Source: Mesorhizobium loti CJ3sym
Lineage (GTDB): Bacteria; Pseudomonadota; Alphaproteobacteria; Rhizobiales; Rhizobiaceae
Length of the DNA: 64,000 bases
Assembly: GCF_000472785.1 (NCBI RefSeq)
Contig: NZ_AXAL01000021.1
Span: 17,399-81,398 of the forward strand
Direction: 5' to 3'
The notes below the pieces were generated by a model, which worked only from the letters and a program-made list of their open reading frames with translations, was not told the DNA's origin and made no database searches. The position numbers and the translations under genes were made by a program. Each line of letters starts with the position of its first letter. The first letter of the stretch is position 1. Positions 16,992-24,725 of the stretch are shown piece by piece.

Positions 16992-18065
16992 ATGAGCGAC
17001 GCACAGACGCAGATTCCCGTAACCGTTCTCACCGGCTATCTCGGCGCCGGCAAGACGACGCTGCTCAACCGCATCCTGTCGGAAAGCCACGGCAAGCGCT
17101 ACGCGGTCATCGTCAACGAATTCGGCGAAATCGGCATCGACAACGACCTGATCGTGGAATCCGACGAGGAAATCTACGAGATGAACAATGGCTGCGTCTG
17201 TTGCACAGTGCGCGGCGACCTGATCCGCGTCGTCGAGGGCCTGATGCGCCGGCCCGGCCGCTTTGACGCCATCGTGGTCGAGACCACCGGTCTCGCCGAT
17301 CCCGTGCCGGTGGCGCAGACCTTCTTCATGGACGACGACGTGCGCTCCAAGACCAGGCTCGATGCGGTGGTCGCGCTGGTCGACGCCAAACATCTGCCGC
17401 TCAGGCTCAAGGATTCCAAGGAAGCCGAAGACCAGATCGCCTTCGCCGACGTCGTCGTGCTCAATAAGACCGATCTCGTCACCCCGGAAGAGCTGGCCAA
17501 GGTCGAGGCGACGATTCGCGCCATCAATCCTGCGGCAAAAATCCATCGCACCACCCGTGCCGGTGTTGACCTGTCCGAGGTGCTCGACCGTGGCGCCTTC
17601 GACCTGTCGCGGGCGCTGGAAAACGATCCGCATTTCCTCGAGGCGCATGACGACCACCATCATCATGACCACGATCATGATCATGATCATCACGACCATG
17701 ATGGCCACGATCACCATGATCATGACGGGCATGATCATCACCATCATGCGCATCCCTCCGACATTCATGACGTGACGGTGCAGTCGGTGTCGCTGCGCGG
17801 CGGCGAGATGGACTCGAAAAAGTTCTTCCCATGGATCGAGAAGATCACCCAGATGGAAGGTCCGAACATCCTGCGGCTGAAGGGCATCATCGCGCTCAAG
17901 GGCGATGACGAGCGCTATGTCATCCAGGGCGTGCACATGATCATCGAGGGCGACCACCAGCGCGCCTGGAAGGACGGCGAGAAGCATGAGAGCCGGCTGG
18001 TGTTCATCGGCCGCGAACTGGATGCCGAGCGGCTGAAGAAGAGCTTTGACGCCTGCCAGGTCTAG
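16992..18065 (+). CDS. COG0523/CobW-family GTP-dependent metallochaperone with His-rich loop
   Basis: A 357-residue G3E GTPase. Walker A GYLGAGKTT lies at residues 15-23, the metal-binding CxCC motif (GCVCCTVRGD) at 68-71, the DxxG-like ETTGLADP at about 97-104 and NKTD at 158-161. Residues 219-259 form an extreme His/Asp run, then comes the CobW C-terminal domain (FFPWIEKITQMEGPNILRLKGI). The His-rich loop and CxCC fit a zinc-transfer chaperone of the ZigA/YeiR type, though cobalt or nickel cannot be excluded. A WD40 protein gene lies downstream but is separated from it by a toxin-antitoxin module. Confidence 0.92.
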   Translation: MSDAQTQIPVTVLTGYLGAGKTTLLNRILSESHGKRYAVIVNEFGEIGIDNDLIVESDEEIYEMNNGCVCCTVRGDLIRVVEGLMRRPGRFDAIVVETTGLADPVPVAQTFFMDDDVRSKTRLDAVVALVDAKHLPLRLKDSKEAEDQIAFADVVVLNKTDLVTPEELAKVEATIRAINPAAKIHRTTRAGVDLSEVLDRGAFDLSRALENDPHFLEAHDDHHHHDHDHDHDHHDHDGHDHHDHDGHDHHHHAHPSDIHDVTVQSVSLRGGEMDSKKFFPWIEKITQMEGPNILRLKGIIALKGDDERYVIQGVHMIIEGDHQRAWKDGEKHESRLVFIGRELDAERLKKSFDACQV

Positions 18066-18088
18066 TCCGTAGCGCGGGTTGAATTTTC

Positions 18089-18119
18089 TGCAGTGTACAC
18101 ATATCATGTGTACACTGCA
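18089..18119. promoter_or_regulatory. perfect palindrome, likely toxin-antitoxin operator
   Basis: TGCAGTGTACACAT (18089-18102), a 3-nt spacer ATC, then the exact reverse complement (18106-18119). It ends 17 nt before the antitoxin start. Ribbon-helix-helix antitoxins bind such repeats to autoregulate, so this is probably the TacA operator. Confidence 0.8.
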
Positions 18120-18136
18120 TCGCCGAGGAATGACCC

Positions 18137-18415
18137 ATGCCCAGATCAGCCGACAACAAGACCGAGCGTTATCAGATCCGCATTCCCCCGGTGCAAAAGG
18201 CGATGATCGCTCGCGCCGCTGCGCTGTCGCACAAGGATATGGCGGACTTCATCCTCGACAAGATCGTGCCTGAAGCACAGGCCGTGATCGACGCAGCCGA
18301 AGTAACGAAAGTGGCCGACCGCGACTTCAAGCGCATCCTCGACCTTTTGGAGCACCCGCCCAAACCCAACGCTAGGCTCAAGGCTGCGATCGCCGCCTTG
18401 CCGGATACTCTGTGA
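18137..18415 (+). CDS. DUF1778 antitoxin (TacA-like, ribbon-helix-helix)
   Basis: A 92-residue antitoxin. The N-terminus (TERYQIRIPPVQKAMIARAAALSHKDMADFILDKI) is the DUF1778 ribbon-helix-helix DNA-binding domain. The C-terminal tail (about 60-92, DRDFKRILDLLEHPPKPNARLKAAI) is the segment that wraps the GNAT toxin in known TacA-TacT complexes. Its stop overlaps the toxin start by 4 nt (GTGA), and a perfect palindrome precedes it. By family it neutralises the acetyltransferase and represses the operon. Confidence 0.92.
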   Translation: MPRSADNKTERYQIRIPPVQKAMIARAAALSHKDMADFILDKIVPEAQAVIDAAEVTKVADRDFKRILDLLEHPPKPNARLKAAIAALPDTL

Positions 18416-18939
18416 CGCTTCCGTCCTGGCACGAGGAGCCTATTGCCAAACGGCACGACCGCGCGTCCTTCGATTGTGGTGACGCGCAGATGAATGACTT
18501 TCTGCGACGTTTCGCGCGACAAAGCCATGATCAGAACGCAGCCAAGACGTTCTGTGCGATTGATGATGGGGCTCCAGAACGGATACTTGGCTTCTATACA
18601 ATAGCACCCTCCGCCGTTGCACATGAAATCGTTCCCGAAGTAATGACGAGAGGCTTGGCGCGACACGAGGTTTCCGGCTTCAAGCTTGCCCGGCTTGCGA
18701 CCGACCGCACCTTTGCCGGGCAAGGGCTCGGAGGTCAGTTGCTTGCCGCCGCAGCATTGCGTTGCCTGCGGCTTGCTGGAGAAGGTGGTGGCATCTTGCT
18801 CATCATCGATGCGAAGAGCGAGCGGGCGGCTAAATGGTATGCCAGCTACGGAGCCGAACGCCTCCAAGGAGCGGATTTGACCCTGGTGATGCCATTGGCG
18901 ACGTTCGCAACCGATCTGCGGGCCAAGGGACTGCTTTGA
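18412..18939 (+). CDS. GNAT acetyltransferase toxin (TacT-like)
   Basis: A 175-residue GNAT-fold protein with a GTG start overlapping the antitoxin stop. Features include FDCGDAQMNDFLRRFARQSHDQNAAKTFCAID, typical of TacT toxins, the acetyl-CoA-binding loop RLATDRTFAGQGLGGQLLAAAALRC, and the C-terminal AKSERAAKWYASYGAERL with the conserved Tyr. TacT-type enzymes acetylate the amino group of certain aminoacyl-tRNAs and block translation. The pair lies between the metallochaperone and WD40 genes, which suggests it inserted there. Confidence 0.92.
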   Translation: MTLPSWHEEPIAKRHDRASFDCGDAQMNDFLRRFARQSHDQNAAKTFCAIDDGAPERILGFYTIAPSAVAHEIVPEVMTRGLARHEVSGFKLARLATDRTFAGQGLGGQLLAAAALRCLRLAGEGGGILLIIDAKSERAAKWYASYGAERLQGADLTLVMPLATFATDLRAKGLL

Positions 18940-19003
18940 CAATAGCCTCTTGCGTCGAGTAAGCCCCGCTTCTGCAACCTCGTCCAACTGCACAAAGATA
19001 ATC

Positions 19004-19978
19004 ATGCCGACCGTCGCCCCCCTAGACCTCGAAGGTCATTGCGTTGCCGCCGTCTTCCTCGGTGACGTGCCGCATTTCGCGCTGGCTGACGGTGCCGTCC
19101 ATCGGCTCGACAATGGCCACAAGACGGTGCAGGCCAATGACGGGCTGCTCGCGGCCTTCCATGATGTAGCCAATGACCGGCTGATCACTGGCGGCGAGGA
19201 CGGCAAGGTATTTGCCGTCAAAGCCGGCAGCGACGCACAGGAACTGGCGACAGCCGGGAAGAAGTGGATCACAAGCGTTGCCGCCGGGCCGCAAGGCACC
19301 ATCGCTTATGCGACGGGCAAGACCGCATTCGTGCGCTTCGCCGATGGCAAGACCAGGGAATTCGCCCATCCGCGTTCGGTCGAGGGGCTGGCGTTCTCGC
19401 CCAAGGGCATGCGTTTCGGCGTTGCCCGCTACAATGGAGCGACGCTGCATTTCCCGGCTGCCGAGGGCAAGCCTGTCGAACTCGAATGGGCCGGCGCCCA
19501 TACCGGCATCACCTTTTCGCCGGACGGCGCCTTCCTCGTCACCACCATGCAGGAGAATGCGCTGCATGGCTGGAAGCTCGCCGACGGCAAGCACATGCGC
19601 ATGACCGGCTATCCCGGCAAGGTCAAAAGCCTGTCGTGGAGCGTCAAGGGCAAGTGGCTGGCCAGTTCCGGTGCACCGGCAGCGATCATCTGGCCGTTTT
19701 CAGGCAAGGATGGCCCGATGGGCAAGGCGCCGCTGGAGCTCGGTACGCGCGGCAACACGATGGTGACCTGCGTCGCGTGCCATCCAAGCCAGGATGTCGT
19801 GGCGGTCGGCTATGACGACGGTATGGTGATTGCCGCGCGCTTCGCTGATGCCAAGGAAGTGCTGTTGCGGCGCCCCGGCAAAGGCGCCATCACTTCCATG
19901 ATGTGGGACAAGGAAGAACGCCGCATCGCCTTCGGCAGTGCCGCCGGCGACTGCGGCGTCATCGACATCACGGCCTAG
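19004..19978 (+). CDS. WD40 repeat protein, likely metallochaperone partner
   Basis: A 324-residue beta-propeller protein. Repeats of about 40-45 residues can be followed, e.g. DRLITGGEDGKVFAVKAG, GLAFSPKGMRFGVARYNGATLHFP, GITFSPDGAFLVTTMQENALHGWKLADG, SLSWSVKGKWLASSGAPAAIIWPF and MWDKEERRIAFGSAAGDCGVIDI. It contains no signal peptide, so it should be cytoplasmic. In many alphaproteobacteria a WD40 gene directly follows a COG0523 GTPase gene (my recollection of that context), so a shared role in metal delivery is likely. The ATG at 19004 is preferred to an upstream GTG/ATG because the family sequence begins there; the ribosome-binding site is poor. Confidence 0.82.
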   Translation: MPTVAPLDLEGHCVAAVFLGDVPHFALADGAVHRLDNGHKTVQANDGLLAAFHDVANDRLITGGEDGKVFAVKAGSDAQELATAGKKWITSVAAGPQGTIAYATGKTAFVRFADGKTREFAHPRSVEGLAFSPKGMRFGVARYNGATLHFPAAEGKPVELEWAGAHTGITFSPDGAFLVTTMQENALHGWKLADGKHMRMTGYPGKVKSLSWSVKGKWLASSGAPAAIIWPFSGKDGPMGKAPLELGTRGNTMVTCVACHPSQDVVAVGYDDGMVIAARFADAKEVLLRRPGKGAITSMMWDKEERRIAFGSAAGDCGVIDITA

Positions 19979-19991
19979 GTCCGCCCACCAA

Positions 19992-20444
19992 TCACTCGGC
20001 GCCGCAGGAGACCTTGCCAGTCAGATCGGCGGTCTTGCCGTCACCGTCCTTGTCAGCCGTGCTGTCATAGACGGCAAGCTTGTAGTCTCCGTCATAGACG
20101 CCTTCATCGCTGGCCTTGGTCAGGATCGTCAGCTCGACCGAGCTGAACCTCTTGGCCACCTCCTGTTCGTGATAGACATTCAAGCGCAATTCCTTGGCGT
20201 CGAGCCAATACTGGGTGAGGTTGGAATTCTCGAATGTCGTTTTTCGCAGTTGATCGTCGACCGGTCTCGCCTTGATTTCGACGTCGCCGCGAAAGTTGAA
20301 GGTCGGGCTGCCAAGGCCAGTGGTGACGCCGGCATCGACCTGGAATTTCACCGCCGCATCGTCGACGGAGCACCAGATACCGCCGGTGGCAAACGCAGCG
20401 CCTACCGACAGAAACAGCATCGTCACGCAGATGATCGTCCGCAT
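19992..20444 (-). CDS. secreted protein of unknown function with poly-G leader
   Basis: A 150-residue exported protein. A Sec-type signal (MRTIICVTMLFLSVGAAFA) is followed by a beta-rich domain with one Cys near the start (GIWCSVDD) and one at the end (KVSCGAE), which may form a disulfide. I recognise no family. Just upstream of the ATG the mRNA carries ten consecutive G, two nt from the start codon, in place of a normal ribosome-binding site. The gene is convergent with the WD40 gene (13 nt apart). Confidence 0.75.
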   Translation of the reverse strand: MRTIICVTMLFLSVGAAFATGGIWCSVDDAAVKFQVDAGVTTGLGSPTFNFRGDVEIKARPVDDQLRKTTFENSNLTQYWLDAKELRLNVYHEQEVAKRFSSVELTILTKASDEGVYDGDYKLAVYDSTADKDGDGKTADLTGKVSCGAE

Positions 20445-20603
20445 TTCCCCCCCCCCGCGTCCCCATTGCCGACAGCATTGGCGCTGACTTCGCAGAGAGG
20501 GTCAAGCGCCGCCGCTGGCAACTGAGCCAATGCAGGACAGACGCGCGGCCAATTGCGGTCGCGGGGGTTGATTGGCTAAGAGCAACCTATCAGAGGGGAT
20601 TCC

Positions 20604-21983
20604 ATGCACAGCAGCGACAGTTCAGAGACCATCGGCGGCATCAGCCGTGACCGCATCGCGCAATTGCGCGAGACCGAAGGGGCGACCTTCCGCGCGGCGC
20701 GGCCGAAATCCCAGGCCAAGGTCGGCAATGGTCTGCCCGGCTTCTTCGGCGGCGTGCCGATGCACTGGATGAACGACTGGCCGACGCCGTTTCCGATCCT
20801 GGTCGACAGCGCCAGGGGTGCTGCGATCACCGACATAGACGGCAACAGGCTCGACGATTTCTGCCTTGGCGACACCGGCTCGATGTTCGGCCACTCGCCG
20901 CCGCCGGTGGCGCGCGCCATCCGCCGCCAGGCCGGTCGCGGACTGACCTATATGCTGCCTTCGGAAGACGCTCTCGCCATCGGACCGCTGCTGCAGCAGC
21001 GTTTCGGCCTGCCGTTCTGGCAGATCGCGACGACGGCGACCGATGCCAACCGTTTTGCGCTTCGTGTGGCCCGGGCCATCACCGGGCGGGAAAAGATCCT
21101 TGTCTTCAACGGCTGCTACCATGGCTCGGTCGACGAGACGATGGTGCGTCTGATCGATGGCAAGCCCGTCAACCGGCCTGGGCTGGCAGGCGAATTTCGC
21201 GACCTGACCCGCACGGCCAAGGTCATCGAATTCAACGACATTCCGGCACTTGAAGCAGCCCTGAAGGACAGGGATGTCGCCTGCGTCATCGCCGAACCGG
21301 TGCTGACCAACTCCTGCATGGTGCTGGCCGACCCCGGTTTCCATGACGCGTTGCGCCGATTGACCCGCGCTGCCGGCACGCTGCTCGTGATCGACGAGAC
21401 GCACACGATCTCGACCGGCCCCGGCGGTTACACCAGGAAATACGGGCTCGACCCGGACTTCTTCGTGCTGGGCAAGCCGATCGCCGGCGGCGTACCGGCA
21501 AGCGTGTGGGGCATGAGCGATGAAGTCGCCTCGCGCTACGCCGACTACAACAGGACCAAGGAGCCCGGCTATTCCGGCATGGGCACTACGCTGTCGGCCA
21601 ACCCACTGCAGTTCGCCACCATGCGCGCCACACTCGAAGAAGTGATGACTGAGGAAAATTATGACCGCATGGACCATCTGGCGCGGCGGCTCGATGCCGG
21701 GCTGACCGGCGTGATCGACCGCTATCGCCTGCCCTGGCATGTCGCCCGCGTCGGTGCGCGCGTCGAATTCATCTGCGCGCCCGGCCCGCTGCGCAACGGC
21801 GCGGAAGCCGAGACGGCGCATGCGCCGGAACTGGAGGCCGCCATCCATGTCGCGCTGGTCAATCGCGGCGTGCTGATCGCGCCCTTCCACAATATGATGC
21901 TCATCTCGCCGGCGACGTCAGGTGCCCAGGTCAACCGGCTGATCAGCGCCTTCGCCGCGGTTGCGGCAAAGCTTGCGGCATGA
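20604..21983 (+). CDS. class III aminotransferase, glutamate-1-semialdehyde/aspartate aminotransferase-like
   Basis: A 459-residue PLP enzyme of fold type I. The pyridine-N-binding Asp is in LLVIDETHTISTGPGG, the Schiff-base Lys in FFVLGKPIAGGVPASVWG, and FNGCYHGSVDETM and GTTLSANPLQFATMRA are family-typical. It belongs to the class III group that includes glutamate-1-semialdehyde aminomutase and omega-transaminases; the substrate is unproven. The ATG has GAGGGG upstream. It overlaps the next gene, a glutamine-synthetase-like ligase, by 4 nt, so the pair probably degrades an amine or omega-amino acid through a gamma-glutamyl intermediate. Confidence 0.85.
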   Translation: MHSSDSSETIGGISRDRIAQLRETEGATFRAARPKSQAKVGNGLPGFFGGVPMHWMNDWPTPFPILVDSARGAAITDIDGNRLDDFCLGDTGSMFGHSPPPVARAIRRQAGRGLTYMLPSEDALAIGPLLQQRFGLPFWQIATTATDANRFALRVARAITGREKILVFNGCYHGSVDETMVRLIDGKPVNRPGLAGEFRDLTRTAKVIEFNDIPALEAALKDRDVACVIAEPVLTNSCMVLADPGFHDALRRLTRAAGTLLVIDETHTISTGPGGYTRKYGLDPDFFVLGKPIAGGVPASVWGMSDEVASRYADYNRTKEPGYSGMGTTLSANPLQFATMRATLEEVMTEENYDRMDHLARRLDAGLTGVIDRYRLPWHVARVGARVEFICAPGPLRNGAEAETAHAPELEAAIHVALVNRGVLIAPFHNMMLISPATSGAQVNRLISAFAAVAAKLAA

Positions 21984-23401
21984 GACAAGCGGCCATGGAC
22001 AATCCCAATGCCACCCTGACCTCGCCATCGGGGTCGTCGCCCGCTGAGGCACAAGCCTTTCTCGACGCCCATCCCGAGATCGAGGCCTTCGATATCGTGC
22101 TGACCGATGCCAATGGCGTCGGCCGCGGCAAAATAGTGCGCCGGCACGAGCTGAAAAGCATTTTCGAGGGCGGCCGGCACATGCCGATCTCGATCCTCGG
22201 CCTCGACATCACCGGCGAGGATGTGCACGAAACCGGGCTGATCTGGACGACCGGCGACGGCGATCTCAGGGCATGGCCGATCCCCGGCACGCTGGTGCCG
22301 CTTTACGGCACGAACCCGCCGCGCGGCCAGCTGCTGATGGCGATGTATCACCTTGACAGCCAGCCAATGTCGTCGGACCCGCGCCTGGCGCTGGCCCGGC
22401 AGGTCGACATATTGGCGGCCAAGGGCCTGTACCCGGCCGGCGCCTTCGAGCTGGAATTCTTTCTCCTTGCCAATGAACGCGATGCCGATGGCAAGGTGCA
22501 GCCTGCGCGCGCGGTGCTCGATGGCCGTGTCTCGGGCAAGACCGAGGTCTATTCCGTCGACCATCTGCACGGCATGGAGCCGCTGTTCTCCGACATCTAC
22601 GCCGCCGCCAAGGCACAGGGCATTCCGGCCGAAACCGTAATTTCCGAATATGCGCCTGGCCAGTACGAACTGACGCTGAACTACCGCAAGGATGTGATGC
22701 GGGCGGCCGACGACCTCGTCATGCTGAAGCGGCTGGTGCGGGCACAGGCGCGCCGGCATGGCGTGACCGCCTGTTTCATGGCCAAACCGATCGAGAAATA
22801 TGCCGGCTCGGGCATGCATTTCCACGTCTCGCTGCAGGACAAATCAGGCAGAAACGTGTTTGCCGAAGCCGGTGGCGAGAGCTGGTCACTGCCCCTATTG
22901 CAAGGGCTCGGCGGGCTGATCCAGACGATGGCGGAATCCATGCTGGTGTTTGCGCCGCACGCCAATTCCTGGCGGCGCTTCGTCTCGCAATCCTACGCGC
23001 CGGTAGCGCCGACCTGGGGCGTCAACAACCGCTCGGTGGCGCTGCGCGTGCCGGCGGGCGACGCCAAGAACCGGCGCATCGAGCACCGGCCATCGGGCGT
23101 CGACGCCAACCCCTATCTGATCGCGGCAACCGTGCTCGCCGGCATCATCAAGGGTCTCGACGAAGGTCTCGACCCCGGCCCGGAAACGACCGGCAATGGC
23201 TATGAGGCGGCTGTCACGCGCACGACGATGCCAGCGGATTGGCGCGGCGCCATCGAAGCTGCAAGGGCATCCAGCTTTCTGAAAGGCGCGCTTGGCGAGG
23301 ACCTGCACCGCACCTTCGTGGCGATCAAGCAGTCCGAATATCTGCGCGTAGCCCGCACGGTCAGCGAACTGGATTATCACCTCTACCTGCACGAGGTGTG
23401 A
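21980..23401 (+). CDS. glutamine synthetase family protein, gamma-glutamylpolyamine synthetase-like
   Basis: A 473-residue ATP-dependent ligase. The beta-grasp N-terminus carries EAFDIVLTDANGVGRGKIVRR. The catalytic domain has FELEFFLL (metal Glu), SEYAPGQYELTL, GSGMHFHVSL, WGVNNRSVALRVP and NRRIEHRPSGVDANPYL, all typical of the GlnT/PuuA subgroup that ligates glutamate to amines rather than ammonia. It starts inside the stop of the aminotransferase gene (ATGA). A second in-frame ATG 15 nt later is possible. Together with the aminotransferase and the PuuD-like hydrolase 11 kb upstream, it could give a Puu-type amine pathway. Confidence 0.88.
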   Translation: MRQAAMDNPNATLTSPSGSSPAEAQAFLDAHPEIEAFDIVLTDANGVGRGKIVRRHELKSIFEGGRHMPISILGLDITGEDVHETGLIWTTGDGDLRAWPIPGTLVPLYGTNPPRGQLLMAMYHLDSQPMSSDPRLALARQVDILAAKGLYPAGAFELEFFLLANERDADGKVQPARAVLDGRVSGKTEVYSVDHLHGMEPLFSDIYAAAKAQGIPAETVISEYAPGQYELTLNYRKDVMRAADDLVMLKRLVRAQARRHGVTACFMAKPIEKYAGSGMHFHVSLQDKSGRNVFAEAGGESWSLPLLQGLGGLIQTMAESMLVFAPHANSWRRFVSQSYAPVAPTWGVNNRSVALRVPAGDAKNRRIEHRPSGVDANPYLIAATVLAGIIKGLDEGLDPGPETTGNGYEAAVTRTTMPADWRGAIEAARASSFLKGALGEDLHRTFVAIKQSEYLRVARTVSELDYHLYLHEV

Positions 23402-23487
23402 CGACCTGATAGCGGGCGGCCATCACTTTTTCGCCGCCACCATCAAATGAGGTAGCGTATCGGCATCATAGAACATACCATGAACAT

Positions 23488-24723
23488 ATGAGCGCACTCA
23501 CTGTTCGTGAAAAACTGGCGATCCTTTCCGATGCCGCCAAATATGACGCCTCCTGCGCCTCGTCGGGTTCTGCAAAAAAGGATTCGCTGAAATCCGGCGG
23601 CATTGGCTCCACCGAAGGCATGGGCATCTGCCATTCGTACGCGCCGGACGGGCGCTGCATTTCGCTGCTGAAAATCCTGCTCACCAATTTCTGCATCTAC
23701 GATTGCAGCTACTGCATCAACCGCTCGTCCTCGAATGTGAAGCGTGCCCGCTTCAGCATCGACGAGGTGGTGAAGCTGACCATGGATTTCTACCGGCGCA
23801 ATTACATCGAGGGCCTGTTCCTGTCCTCGGGCGTCATCCGCTCGCCAGATGAGACCATGGGTGAGATGGTCGAGGTGGCGCGACGGCTGCGGCTGGACGA
23901 GAAATTCTCCGGCTATATCCATCTGAAGACTATCCCGGAAAGCTCGGCAGAACTGGTGGAGCAGGCCGGGCTCTACGCCGACCGGCTGTCGATCAATGTC
24001 GAGCTGCCGACCGATGAGGGCGTCAAGAAATTGGCGCCGGAAAAGAAGCCGGAAACGATCCGGCTTTCCATGGCGAAGTTGCGCCAGAAGATGGAAGAAA
24101 AGGCCGAGCCGACGCTCCGGACCAAAAAGCGCGAACGCTTCGCGCCCGGCGGCCAGTCGACGCAGATGATCGTCGGAGCCGACAAGACATCGGACGATGG
24201 CATATTGCACACCAGCGCCCGGCTCTATGGCAGCTATCATCTGCGGCGCGTTTACTACTCGGCCTTCAGCCCGATCCCGGATTCGTCATCGTCCCTGCCC
24301 CTGCAGAAGCCGCCGCTGATGCGCGAGCACCGGCTTTACCAGGCCGACTGGCTGATGCGGTTTTATGGCTTTTCGCAGGTGGAAATTCTGGCTGGCAGCA
24401 GCGACGGCATGCTAGACCTTGCCATCGACCCCAAGCTCGCCTGGGCGCTGCGCAACAGGGGACAGTTTCCGGTCGACATCAACCGCGCCGACCGTGAATC
24501 GCTGCTGCGCGTGCCCGGTCTCGGCACCAAGGTGGTGGCCAAAATTCTAGCGACCCGCCGCCACAGGCGGCTGCGGCTGGAAGATGTCGGGCGAATTTGC
24601 CAGTCGATCGCCAAGCTCAGGCCATTCATCATCGCCGAAGGTTGGTCGCCGGGAACGCTCACCGACAAGCAGGGCTTGCGCGACAAGATCGTGCGCTCCT
24701 GCGAACAGCTGTCGCTGTTTTGA
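23488..24723 (+). CDS. putative DNA modification/repair radical SAM protein
   Basis: A 411-residue radical SAM enzyme of the family named as a DNA repair/modification radical SAM protein (TIGR03916). The 4Fe-4S motif CxxxCxxC is CIYDCSYC near residue 69. The central barrel includes FYRRNYIEGLFLSSGV and YIHLKTIPESS, and the C-terminus has a helix-hairpin-helix DNA-binding segment (VPGLGTKVVAKILATRRHRRLRLEDVG). The next gene, two bases downstream, encodes the DUF4130/UdgX partner, an association conserved in many bacteria. The reaction is not known. A weakly conserved upstream region lies between this gene and the ligase gene (86 nt). Confidence 0.9.
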   Translation: MSALTVREKLAILSDAAKYDASCASSGSAKKDSLKSGGIGSTEGMGICHSYAPDGRCISLLKILLTNFCIYDCSYCINRSSSNVKRARFSIDEVVKLTMDFYRRNYIEGLFLSSGVIRSPDETMGEMVEVARRLRLDEKFSGYIHLKTIPESSAELVEQAGLYADRLSINVELPTDEGVKKLAPEKKPETIRLSMAKLRQKMEEKAEPTLRTKKRERFAPGGQSTQMIVGADKTSDDGILHTSARLYGSYHLRRVYYSAFSPIPDSSSSLPLQKPPLMREHRLYQADWLMRFYGFSQVEILAGSSDGMLDLAIDPKLAWALRNRGQFPVDINRADRESLLRVPGLGTKVVAKILATRRHRRLRLEDVGRICQSIAKLRPFIIAEGWSPGTLTDKQGLRDKIVRSCEQLSLF

Positions 24724-24725
24724 CC

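Noticed and set aside
17640..17755. Short tandem-like repeats CATGATCATGATC resembling a repeat array
   Set aside because: They encode the His/Asp-rich metal loop of the COG0523 GTPase; there are no spacers of uniform length.
20622..21890. Minus-strand open frame opposite the class III aminotransferase gene
   Set aside because: High-GC third positions keep the antisense frame open; the plus-strand protein has PLP-binding Asp and Lys motifs.
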